Assembly (NCBI RefSeq): GCF_963677575.1
Contig: NZ_OY782038.1
Coordinates: 2,793,501-2,857,500, forward strand
Length of the DNA stretch: 64,000 bases
Reading direction: 5' to 3'
Source of the DNA: an uncultured Draconibacterium sp.
GTDB lineage: Bacteria > Bacteroidota > Bacteroidia > Bacteroidales > Prolixibacteraceae
Under the pieces are notes generated by a model. It was not told where the DNA came from. It did not search any database and saw only the letters and a list, made by a program, of their open reading frames with translations. Position numbers and translations under genes: made by a program. Position 1 is the first letter of the stretch. Every line of letters starts with the position of its first letter. Positions 1 through 7,772 of the stretch are shown here, one piece after another.

Positions 1-103
1 AATGTCCTAACTTATATTGTTCATTCAGGTATTCAATATGTTCTTCCAGAAATTGGTCGATTTTTTCTAATTCTGTTTTATAAGTCAAATTAATTATGAA
101 CAT
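1..103 (-). CDS. YciI-like family protein, N-terminal fragment cut by window edge
   Basis: Reading the minus strand from an ATG at 103 gives 34 codons that run off the window: MFIINLTYKTELEKIDQ followed by FLEEHIEYLNEQYKLGH. The beta-strand start, the ExxIDxxLxxHxxYL pattern and the glycine before the cut match the first third of YCII-related domain proteins, which are small ferredoxin-like-fold enzymes or binding proteins of mostly unknown substrate. The catalytic Asp-His pair of YciI cannot be judged because only the His of EEH is visible. No signal peptide is present, so a cytoplasmic location is expected. The assignment rests on pattern memory over a short stretch. Confidence 0.6.
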   Translation of the reverse strand, partial: MFIINLTYKTELEKIDQFLEEHIEYLNEQYKLGH

Positions 104-170
104 AAATATATTCTTTTATTAGTTGGTTTTAAATTCAATTAACGTTCTGATTGAGCATTGTTTTACACAA

Positions 171-758
171 CTATTTTAGTTTATACAATTCTGTTACTCT
201 TTTTAAGTCCGTTGAATTGTTTATTTCATAAAAATAATCCAATTGCCATTTTTGAGTTCCTTCAGCTTGTTTGTTTTTCGTGATGTCCCATTTAGGATAA
301 ACTCGAAACCCTCTTTTCCCTTCTTTCTTTTCTGTTCCGATAACTCCTTTCTCTATCAGCGCAGATTTTGGGAAAATAAACTGTCCAAGCTTATTTTCGT
401 TCCGAACGTTAACAATATATAAATCAATCTGGTCGGATTCATCAAATGGCTCAATTATCCCACTTCCATTTCGCTTCCAAAACGTTACAAATTGACCTAC
501 TTTTTTTGGCGTTATTTTGGCGCTCCTACTTAAAATATTACGTCCATTAAGTTTAAATCGACAGGCGTCATATTCTTCACTTTCTAATTCAGTTTCAAAG
601 TCTGAAATCCGAAGAGAACATTTGTCGTAAATTTCTGTTTTGATTTGATTCAAATTACTATTCATTTCTAATATTCTCTTTTTTAATGCACGGTTTTCCA
701 GCATTACACATAACGTATATGTTAGTAACAGTGCAACTAACATTCTATTATGCATCAC
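171..758 (-). CDS. Hypothetical membrane-anchored protein
   Basis: I do not recognise this family. The 195-residue product starts with an uncleaved signal or single transmembrane segment (about residues 6-20, rich in Leu, Val and Thr), then a short charged coiled-coil-like stretch (about 22-45). A soluble C-terminal domain with alternating beta-type sequence follows. The central WKRNGSGIIEPFDESDQID and the later GFRVYPKWD resemble MepB-family proteins, which carry a similar VTFWKR...PFD...D and RVYPKWD pattern, so a MepB-like domain is my best guess. The gene is visibly richer in A+T than the genes that follow, which suggests accessory DNA. It is transcribed alone; the next gene upstream ends about 120 bases away. 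Confidence 0.65.
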   Translation of the reverse strand: MMHNRMLVALLLTYTLCVMLENRALKKRILEMNSNLNQIKTEIYDKCSLRISDFETELESEEYDACRFKLNGRNILSRSAKITPKKVGQFVTFWKRNGSGIIEPFDESDQIDLYIVNVRNENKLGQFIFPKSALIEKGVIGTEKKEGKRGFRVYPKWDITKNKQAEGTQKWQLDYFYEINNSTDLKRVTELYKLK

Positions 759-882
759 AGTTTTAAATTACTGTTTTTCTTTTGTTTATCCTTCAATATT
801 CGATGTAACGGACTATTTATTTTTGCAAGAAAAGTTTTCAATGTCTTGGGCATTTTGTTGTTTAGTGAAATGTAAGCATTTA

Positions 883-1920
883 TTATGTAAATGGTTGTAG
901 GCACTGTAAAAAAATTCTATTTCCTGGTTTTCGCGACGTTTTATACGTCCCGATCAATTCGAATAAAATTTCGCGTGTGCTGTCGGGATATGGAATTTGT
1001 ATCGCTTCTTCCTGTTGTAACCAGTCAGTTAAAACCTCCTGAAAAACACTGATTTTTGAAATAACGGGAATCCCCATTTCGGCCAGCATAGCTGCATTGC
1101 AAGCTTGTTCATATTGATTTTTCATGGGAATTACGCACAGCTTTTTACCCATAAACAGCGCTTCGGCAGGTGTTTCAAAACCAGCCGTGCACAAAATTCC
1201 GGAGCAGGAGATAAACGACCGGTTAAACCCTTCGAGCGAAACAGGATTAAATTGAATCAATCCTCTGGAATAGCCCTCGTAGCAGTGTTTTGAAAAAACC
1301 TCCCACCGAACAGCTTTGTAAGGGCTGAGCATCTTTTCAATCTCCGCATCGCTAAAGGCAGGCAAATAAACCGTATAATGCCCTTTGTTGCCAGCCTTTG
1401 CCTTACGAATGGGAGAACGGATTACAGGTGTAAAATTCTGCTCGTCGAGTTGTTTAAAATGAAAACCATAGCGAATGGTTGCCGGCGCATAATGTTTTAA
1501 AATAAGTTTACCCAACACATCCTTTTTTGCCGGACGGGGTGCATGCGGGTGCAAAACAGCATTTTGATGGCTTAAACCAACGCATTGCTTATTCCTGAGC
1601 TTACATGCCCAGGCAGTTACCGGTTCAAAATCGTTAATTACCAAATGGTAATCGTTAACAGGTATTTTCCAAATGTCTTTTATCAGGCGAAAAAGCCGTG
1701 TTTTTACAATGGTTCTCCAAATATCAACACCGCCTTTACGACCAAAAATAAAACTAAAGCCATAGCACCTATATTTTACTTCGTATGGCAAACTAATATC
1801 GCCCTGAATACCGCTAACCAATATATCAGTCTCTCCTATCTCCTGTAAATAAGGAACAATTTCGGTGGCGCGTGCCAGATGCCCGTTACCGGTTCCCTGG
1901 ATGGCATAAAGAATTTTCAC
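883..1920 (-). CDS. MurG-like glycosyltransferase (MJ1255 type)
   Basis: A 345-residue predicted cytoplasmic GT-B glycosyltransferase. The N-terminus has the glycine-rich loop GTGNGHLARATE (about residues 9-20), as in MurG and MJ1255/VC2487-type enzymes. The C-terminal half has GFETPAEALFMGKKLCVIP (about 250-270), the nucleotide-sugar-binding region typical of GT28/GT1-like folds. The start codon is GTG, and it overlaps the stop of the upstream metallophosphatase by four bases (GTGA), indicating translational coupling. Its donor and acceptor cannot be read from the sequence. Pairing with an LpxH-like phosphatase hints at glycolipid or envelope sugar work, but that is inference from context. 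Confidence 0.8.
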   Translation of the reverse strand: MKILYAIQGTGNGHLARATEIVPYLQEIGETDILVSGIQGDISLPYEVKYRCYGFSFIFGRKGGVDIWRTIVKTRLFRLIKDIWKIPVNDYHLVINDFEPVTAWACKLRNKQCVGLSHQNAVLHPHAPRPAKKDVLGKLILKHYAPATIRYGFHFKQLDEQNFTPVIRSPIRKAKAGNKGHYTVYLPAFSDAEIEKMLSPYKAVRWEVFSKHCYEGYSRGLIQFNPVSLEGFNRSFISCSGILCTAGFETPAEALFMGKKLCVIPMKNQYEQACNAAMLAEMGIPVISKISVFQEVLTDWLQQEEAIQIPYPDSTREILFELIGTYKTSRKPGNRIFLQCLQPFT

Positions 1921-2765
1921 TGACGGACTTGTATTAAATTCGAGAATGTGAGCTCTTTAACCAGTGTCTGGTAAATCGATTGTTCAGCCGGAATATCTGC
2001 CTCATCAACCGGTGTTTCTTCTTCCGTTCCGTTGTAAGTATACAAATGCCATTCGCTGTTGTAATATTCGGCAGCGGTTAAATGTTCCACCCAATCGCCA
2101 CAATTGATGTACTGAATCGACATCTCATCGCTGTTAAGCATTTTTGTTTTCGGAATATGTGTATGTCCACAAATTACCGTGTGATAACCTTGAGCGGAAG
2201 CCGATTCGGCCAGTTGTTTTTCGAATTTCGAAGGCATTCTTTTCTCGCGAACAAAGTTCTTTTTTATAATTTTGTATATAATCATTTCTCTTTTCCCAAA
2301 GGGAATCAGCAGCCAGTTAATCAACTTATTAAAAATGGTAAGCAGTCCGTAAAGTGCTGCTCCGAATTTGGCCAGTCGTTTCGATTTATGGATAACTTTA
2401 TCAAAAATATCTCCGTGAAAAATCCAGGTACGTTTGCCATTGTGCTCAAAAATGAATTGATTGGCAATTTCGAGCAAGCCCATTTTGGCTCCACTGAATT
2501 TGCGTAAAAACTCATCATGATTACCGGTAACATAGATCACCCGTGTTCCCTTTTCCATCATCTTTATAATCTGCCTGATCACTTTCAAATGACTTTTTGG
2601 GAAATAATTACGGCTAAAACGCCACGAATCGATGATATCTCCATTTAGTACCAAAACAGAAGTACGTATGGATTTTAAATACTTTAATATTTTTTTAGGT
2701 TTGCAGGCGTGTGTAGCGAGGTGTAAATCGGAAATTACGGCAACTTCAATTTCTCTGATTTCCAT
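1917..2765 (-). CDS. UDP-2,3-diacylglucosamine diphosphatase-like metallophosphoesterase
   Basis: A 282-residue calcineurin-like phosphoesterase with all five metal motifs in order: DLH (13-15), NGD (41-43), GNHD (81-84), HGD (117-119) and GHTH (200-203). The IISDLHL-type start, the DSWR after the second motif and the helical insert (about 125-185) resemble the LpxH/LpxG-like branch that hydrolyses UDP-2,3-diacylglucosamine in lipid A synthesis, though many Bacteroidota paralogues have unknown substrates. It is the first gene of a two-gene unit with the glycosyltransferase, with a 4-base overlap. A role in lipid A or another envelope glycolipid is likely but not proven by the sequence. Confidence 0.82.
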   Translation of the reverse strand: MEIREIEVAVISDLHLATHACKPKKILKYLKSIRTSVLVLNGDIIDSWRFSRNYFPKSHLKVIRQIIKMMEKGTRVIYVTGNHDEFLRKFSGAKMGLLEIANQFIFEHNGKRTWIFHGDIFDKVIHKSKRLAKFGAALYGLLTIFNKLINWLLIPFGKREMIIYKIIKKNFVREKRMPSKFEKQLAESASAQGYHTVICGHTHIPKTKMLNSDEMSIQYINCGDWVEHLTAAEYYNSEWHLYTYNGTEEETPVDEADIPAEQSIYQTLVKELTFSNLIQVRQ

Positions 2766-2971
2766 AAAATTGACATTACTTACTATTGATCAAAGAAACG
2801 AAACATGCATTAACGGGTGGTTACACAAGTATTAAGTATCAAATAAATTTGGATGCGTTTTACCTGCTTTTATACGATACCACTTTACTTATTATCGATA
2901 TCTTAACCTTCGGCTAATAAACCGGTTACACGTATCCTCTATTTTTATCGCGTATCATTCACGGTGGAATT

Positions 2972-3433
2972 ATGAGGACAAAAAGGAGGAATATTTCCTT
3001 TACAGATTTGGTGAAACATCCGGCATCAACTTCTCTGTCGCAAAGTAAAAGAGCACTCTCGCTGACTTTTGGTTTTTACCTGGGGCTTTTCCCCGTTTTA
3101 GGAACTACAACTATTCTCTGTTTGGCTGCAAGCCTTACTTTCAGGCTAAATACATTTTTAGTAATGGGGATGAATATATTACTGGCACCTATCCAGCCAT
3201 TATTAATGGTTCCATTTATAAAATTCGGGCAGTTGTTGTTCTTTGGGCAAAGCCAACCGGATGTGGAAATAACCTTGAATAGTTTCTTTACAACCGGGGT
3301 TTGGGATACGTATTACACTTTTTTAGAATATGTTGCAGGAGGAATATTACTTTGGGCTTTTCTGAGTTTTTTTACCGGCTTTTTTGTGTATCGCCTGTTC
3401 TATAAAATACAGCAATTTGCGGTAAAACAGTGA
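2972..3433 (+). CDS. DUF2062 membrane protein
   Basis: A 153-residue integral membrane protein with a short basic cytoplasmic N-terminus and about four hydrophobic segments (roughly 25-52, 58-80, 110-130, 130-145). The pattern GFYLGLFPVLGTTTI, followed by a NILLAPIQPLLMVPFIKFG loop, is the signature of DUF2062 proteins, which are small membrane proteins of unknown function often encoded near glycosyltransferases or envelope genes. It is divergent from the LpxH-like gene and convergent with the phytase gene, so it appears monocistronic. No catalytic residues can be named. Confidence 0.8.
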   Translation: MRTKRRNISFTDLVKHPASTSLSQSKRALSLTFGFYLGLFPVLGTTTILCLAASLTFRLNTFLVMGMNILLAPIQPLLMVPFIKFGQLLFFGQSQPDVEITLNSFFTTGVWDTYYTFLEYVAGGILLWAFLSFFTGFFVYRLFYKIQQFAVKQ

Positions 3434-3470
3434 TACCCTCACCGGGTGAGAGCATCACCATTATAACCTT

Positions 3471-4583
3471 TTATTGTTTTATGAAATATTTTTCAATGGC
3501 TTCCCACGAGATGTATTTAAAATCTTGGCTTACTAATTCTTCGCCATTGTAGTTATAACCGTCCTGAACTACCAACATGCCTTTCGGGAATTTTGCACCC
3601 AGCGGAACGTTTGTAATGTCAATTCCATCGGTTTCTTCTACTCCATCAATAGCACCATCAACAATACGGAAACTGCCGAGGTACTTATTATCGCCCTGAC
3701 GCTCGAAAACCGCATAACTGTAGCTTCCCTGCGACGAGGCAACCAGGTAACCATTTATACTGTCGGTAGCATAAATTGCCAGTCCTTCAATATCGTAGTG
3801 CATATCTGGGTTTTCCTCGGTACTCATTGCTATGAGTTTTCCTGCAGTCGAGCCATCGGGTTCAGCATCGAACTTGAAAATTCCGGCCACTTCTTCGCCA
3901 ATGTAAACCACTCCGTTTTCATCGTCGGCAGCCACACCTTCGGTTTGCGTTCCCAAACTCCACGAACGTACCAGTTTGGCATCAATTTTATCGCCACTGG
4001 CAACTAACTGCCACTGTTCAACTTCGCCGGCTTTGCTGTTCAGAAATACAAAATAGTTACCGGTTTTTGCACTTCGGTACATGCCCAAACCGTAAACATC
4101 ATCCTGCATTTCAGAAGTAATTACCCGTGCATCAGCCGCCTCGAGCACACCGCCTTTTTTTACAACATATAACGAAAGAGAATGTGTAGACCGATTACTT
4201 GCTGCCAACACATCAACTTGCTGATCGCCCAACTGAAAACCATAACGCAAATCGCAGTTATTCATATTGCCATCGGGATAGTAATAAAGTTGCTTTCCAT
4301 CAAGATCATAGGTAGCCAGTCCGCCCTTTTTATCGGTACCGATAATAAACGAGTTCATCACATTTGTAGTATCCACCCAAATGGCCGGATCGTCAGCCGA
4401 ATCTTCATTTTTACCCTGTGGTACAGGATCGGTTTCGGCTACGGCAGTTACGGTGTTTGTAATGTGCTCACCGGCTTTTCTCGATCCCTCGCTTGGCCGG
4501 TTGACTTCGCACCCAACAATGCTTACCACCAAAACTGCCAGTAAAACACTCGCCAAAAAAATACGATTACAAGTACAATTCAT
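3471..4583 (-). CDS. Beta-propeller 3-phytase lipoprotein
   Basis: A predicted secreted lipoprotein of about 370 residues. With the start chosen here, a hydrophobic signal ends in a lipobox (SIVGC, Cys about 25), placing it on the outer surface or periplasmic face. An upstream ATG (4619) would add 12 residues and gives a poorer signal peptide. The mature part carries the ADDPAIWV phytase motif (about 63-70), then GTDKKGGLATYDLDGK, DLRYGF and repeated propeller blades with acidic Ca-binding positions (VYIGEE, YDIEGLAIY, DGVEETDGIDIT). Beta-propeller phytases use Ca2+ to release phosphate from inositol hexakisphosphate. It lies 93 bases behind a TonB-dependent receptor and is probably co-transcribed with it, forming a phytate-phosphate acquisition pair. 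Confidence 0.9.
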   Translation of the reverse strand: MNCTCNRIFLASVLLAVLVVSIVGCEVNRPSEGSRKAGEHITNTVTAVAETDPVPQGKNEDSADDPAIWVDTTNVMNSFIIGTDKKGGLATYDLDGKQLYYYPDGNMNNCDLRYGFQLGDQQVDVLAASNRSTHSLSLYVVKKGGVLEAADARVITSEMQDDVYGLGMYRSAKTGNYFVFLNSKAGEVEQWQLVASGDKIDAKLVRSWSLGTQTEGVAADDENGVVYIGEEVAGIFKFDAEPDGSTAGKLIAMSTEENPDMHYDIEGLAIYATDSINGYLVASSQGSYSYAVFERQGDNKYLGSFRIVDGAIDGVEETDGIDITNVPLGAKFPKGMLVVQDGYNYNGEELVSQDFKYISWEAIEKYFIKQ

Positions 4584-4676
4584 CGTCATCAATTTTTGTG
4601 TAAATAGCTGAGAACACAACGAGTCGCGTCCTCAGCTTTAACTTTTAAAATCTATTCTATGCGGAAATTACGATTC

Positions 4677-7418
4677 CTAAAAATTAAACTTCAGACCGAA
4701 ATTTACTTTAATATCATAGTACTCGGCCTGGTAAGTGTATTGCGACTCACCCTGATAATAACGCAACGGCGTATTTAAAATATTATTGAGTTCGGCAAAC
4801 AACATAAAGTTTTTATTGAAATGATAGCTGGTATTAAAATCGAGGTACGAAACTTGGTCGTAGTATACATCTTCGAAAGCTTTGTCGCTATATTCTTCCA
4901 CAAAATCGCCGGCATAGTTATACGACAAACGTGCCGACAGCTTTTTGCCTTCGTAATACAGCGATGCGTTTAACGTATTCTCAGGTGTTCCCGGCAATGT
5001 CAAATCATCGTCTTCACGATCTTCGATCTGGAAATTGCTAACCGTCGACTTGGTATAGGTGTAGTTGGCATAAAATCCGGTTTGGCGAAGAAAGCCCGGC
5101 AAAAAGTCGAACTGACGCTGAAATGCAACTTCGGCACCAAATAAAGTAGCATCGCCGGCATTAATAGGTTGTGTGAATTTCTCCCAGGTTTGCCCCAGGT
5201 AATCGTAATCCGACTGAATTCCGTTAACAATAAAATCGCTGATGTCTTTGTAGAAAATTCCACCCGACACCAAACCAATTGATTGAAAATAGTGCTCAGC
5301 CATTAAATCAAAGTTCCATGATGTAGTTGGCGTAAGATCCGGGTTACCAATTTCAATCTCAACATCTTCGTTGTTTACTTCAACACGTGGCACCAGGTCT
5401 ATGTATTTTGGTCGTGCAAGCGTATTGGTAACACTTGCTTTAATACTGGTGTTTCTGTCGATTTCATATTTAAACAGCAACGATGGCAATACATTTGTGT
5501 AGTTGTTATCCACTTCTTCGGTATCAACCAAATCTTCCACATCACCTTCTTCATCCAGAATCAGTTCTTTTCCCGAGTAGTTGATCGAAGTATTTTCAAC
5601 CCTTACTCCGGCAACAACATCCATACGCCCAAACGATTGATCGAAACGCAGGTAAGCAGCAGTTACATCTTCCGATGCATCAAAGTTTCCGGCCAATTCT
5701 TCCAGGTTTACTTCTCCTTCAAAATCGCCTGAAGCCAAATCTAATCCACCTAAATATTTTACATCAACGTAAGTTCCGGCCACGTAATCTCCGGCCAAAA
5801 AGTCGTCTTTTGTTTTAACCACGGTATTGTTGAATGCCCCGTTGTTAAACGCATCCTCGTCGGTTGGCGAATAGTCGTAAAAATCGTTGTCGCGGTTTTT
5901 GCTTTTGCCTTTGTATTTGGCACCAAAACGGATAACACTTGTTCCGTTTTGAAAAGGAAGCTTAAAGTCTACTTTGAATTTTTTGTCGATATCTTCGGTG
6001 TACTGATGTTCTTCGGTCAACTCATCAAAATCCCAGCTGCTGTTAAAATCCTGCGCTTCCGGGGTATTAATAATCACCTGTGGTTTTTCGGTATCAGAAA
6101 GATTCTGGCTAAACTCCACATTTTTAATTCGGTATTGCAGGTAACGCTCGTTCGGACGGTCTTCGTTGGCTTTTGAGTAAGAACCTTTCCAATTCATTTC
6201 AAGTGCACCAAACTGGTGTTGCCCACCTAACGAAAAATGGTACGTGCGCTGGTCTTCTAATCGTGCATCTTTGTTGGTACCACCTTTCACCTGTCGTTCG
6301 ATTTTTGCCTCATCTTCATCCAGATCTTTGTAAACAACGCGGTAACGGTTTTCCCAGTCGTTACGATGGTTGTACATTACTTTTACCTCGATTTTATTAT
6401 TCGCATCAAATTCATAATCCAATGCACCCGAATAACTCTGGCGCAAACGCTCAATCAAATACGTGCGCACCTGCATTTCTTTCATTATTCCTTCGTCGTT
6501 CCATTCGGCTTCCAGATCGTCCGATCCCATCATATGATCCTGCACCGATCCGGCCAGTGTAACACCCAGTTTATTGTTGAACAAACGATCGGCATACAAC
6601 AGCGAGAAGTTAGGCGCCACTTTGCTACGCAGTGCGTTGTAAGTACCGCCAACCGAACCGGTAATACGGCGTGAGTAAGGATTTGACTTGGTTACCAAAT
6701 TTACCGATCCGCCAATTGCATCGGCATCCATATCGGCAGTTACTACTTTGTTTACTTCGATACTTTGAATCATATCCGAAGGGATAAGGTCGAGCTGAAT
6801 AGAACGTGTTTCAGCCTCGGCCGATGGAATACGGTCGCCATCGATAGCTACCGAGTTGTATTCGGGCGATGTTCCACGAATGTTTCCAAAACGGGCTTCA
6901 CCCTGGTCATACTGAACGTTTATTCCGGGGATACGTTTCAACGCGTCGCCAACATTCTGGTCGGGGAAACGTCCCACCTGATCGGAAGAAATAATGTTGG
7001 TAATGTTCATGCTGTTTTTTTGCTGGTTCAAGGCTTTCGACTGGCCTTGCAATGCACCGTTCACCACCACTTCTTCGATATCAATACCGGCTTCCAACTT
7101 AAAATTAAGTGTGCTTGTTTTTCCTATGGCAACCGTTACGGTTTCTTCAGCTTCTTTAAAACCGATGTATGAAACTTTTACTATGTACTCGCCCGGATCG
7201 AGCGATACAATTCTGTAAAATCCGTTTACATCGGTTACAGCTCCTTTATGCAAATTTTCAATTACAACAGCTGCTCCCGGCAGAGGCAGGTTTTCGGTAT
7301 CGACAATACGTCCGGCTATAGTTCCTTTATTAGCCGCGTTTTCGTCTTCACCTTCAGCCAACGCATTAAACATATTGACAAACAATAGAATAAATAAAAA
7401 GAGAGATAATTTTTTCAT
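4677..7418 (-). CDS. TonB-dependent receptor partnered with phytase
   Basis: A 913-residue outer-membrane receptor. Order of parts: signal peptide (1-21), carboxypeptidase-regulatory-like beta domain (about 33-115, with GTIAGRIVDTENLPLPGA and GVTDVNGFYRI), TonB plug (about 125-245, with DQNVGDALKRIPGI and DADAIGGSVNLVTK), and a 22-strand barrel ending in the aromatic C-terminus VNFGLKFNF. The NVGDALKRIPG-type plug is typical of the large Bacteroidota TonB family often paired with hydrolases. Being upstream of, and on the same strand as, the phytase gene, it likely imports phytate-derived inositol phosphates or another phosphate ester. No SusD-like partner is present, so this is not a classical SusCD pair. 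An 11-bp repeat array precedes it. Confidence 0.92.
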   Translation of the reverse strand: MKKLSLFLFILLFVNMFNALAEGEDENAANKGTIAGRIVDTENLPLPGAAVVIENLHKGAVTDVNGFYRIVSLDPGEYIVKVSYIGFKEAEETVTVAIGKTSTLNFKLEAGIDIEEVVVNGALQGQSKALNQQKNSMNITNIISSDQVGRFPDQNVGDALKRIPGINVQYDQGEARFGNIRGTSPEYNSVAIDGDRIPSAEAETRSIQLDLIPSDMIQSIEVNKVVTADMDADAIGGSVNLVTKSNPYSRRITGSVGGTYNALRSKVAPNFSLLYADRLFNNKLGVTLAGSVQDHMMGSDDLEAEWNDEGIMKEMQVRTYLIERLRQSYSGALDYEFDANNKIEVKVMYNHRNDWENRYRVVYKDLDEDEAKIERQVKGGTNKDARLEDQRTYHFSLGGQHQFGALEMNWKGSYSKANEDRPNERYLQYRIKNVEFSQNLSDTEKPQVIINTPEAQDFNSSWDFDELTEEHQYTEDIDKKFKVDFKLPFQNGTSVIRFGAKYKGKSKNRDNDFYDYSPTDEDAFNNGAFNNTVVKTKDDFLAGDYVAGTYVDVKYLGGLDLASGDFEGEVNLEELAGNFDASEDVTAAYLRFDQSFGRMDVVAGVRVENTSINYSGKELILDEEGDVEDLVDTEEVDNNYTNVLPSLLFKYEIDRNTSIKASVTNTLARPKYIDLVPRVEVNNEDVEIEIGNPDLTPTTSWNFDLMAEHYFQSIGLVSGGIFYKDISDFIVNGIQSDYDYLGQTWEKFTQPINAGDATLFGAEVAFQRQFDFLPGFLRQTGFYANYTYTKSTVSNFQIEDREDDDLTLPGTPENTLNASLYYEGKKLSARLSYNYAGDFVEEYSDKAFEDVYYDQVSYLDFNTSYHFNKNFMLFAELNNILNTPLRYYQGESQYTYQAEYYDIKVNFGLKFNF

Positions 7419-7509
7419 TTTAGAATTTGGTTATTTATTACCTCCCAAAATTCGCGATTACCTCACCGAAAGCCGTTGCAGAACAGTTAAAAGGGAATTA
7501 AAAAAAGGT

Positions 7510-7544
7510 TGTAATTGGTAATTATTTTGTAATGATTCTGTAAC
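7510..7544. promoter_or_regulatory. Pho-box-like 11-bp direct repeats upstream of the phytase receptor
   Basis: On the plus strand GGTAAT (7517), TGTAAT (7528) and TGTAAC (7539) follow each other at exactly 11-base steps, with one further TGTAAT at 7510. Eleven-base spacing of TGT-led half-sites is the geometry of PhoB boxes in proteobacteria (TGTCA repeats). That PhoB-like control applies here is inference. Relative to the receptor gene the half-sites read TTACA. Confidence 0.45.
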
Positions 7545-7562
7545 TACAAAAGCGCTGAGAAC

Positions 7563-7592
7563 AAAAAAGAAGGCTAAAAAAGCCTCCTTTTT
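7563..7592. terminator. Putative bidirectional intrinsic terminator between receptor promoter and PiT gene
   Basis: The arms AGGCT (7571-7575) and AGCCT (7581-7585) form a short hairpin flanked by A-runs on the left and T-runs on the right. On the minus strand it would end the transcript of the PiT gene about 180 bases downstream of its stop codon. Confidence 0.5.
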
Positions 7593-7732
7593 AATTGGGA
7601 TATAATTTTCTTACTATTTAGTCTTTGTAAGCTTACGCCAAATGCTGCGTTACTTTCGGTTTTAAAACGGTCGATTACGAAAGTAAACTCCCTGATTTCC
7701 AAACCTTCGAAAGCCTTGCCTTTGACGTTTTC
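7574..7732 (-). other. Unexplained open frame without start codon, downstream of PiT gene
   Basis: The gap of about 350 bases between the receptor start and the first PiT gene contains, besides the repeats and terminator, a stop-to-stop minus-strand frame of 53 codons. It includes EFTFVIDRFKTESNAAFGVS. It has no ATG, is preceded by TAA, and ends inside the terminator hairpin. It is not an extension of the PiT reading frame. It could be a decayed gene tail or a dispersed noncoding repeat; I cannot tell from one copy. Confidence 0.3.
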
Positions 7733-7772
7733 TTATAAAAGACAAAGAAATAGCTGAGTTTTTTGGCAAGCA

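Noticed and set aside
4584..4619. Longer phytase start at 4619
   Set aside because: The extra 12 residues place the hydrophobic signal too far from the N-terminus for a typical lipoprotein signal.
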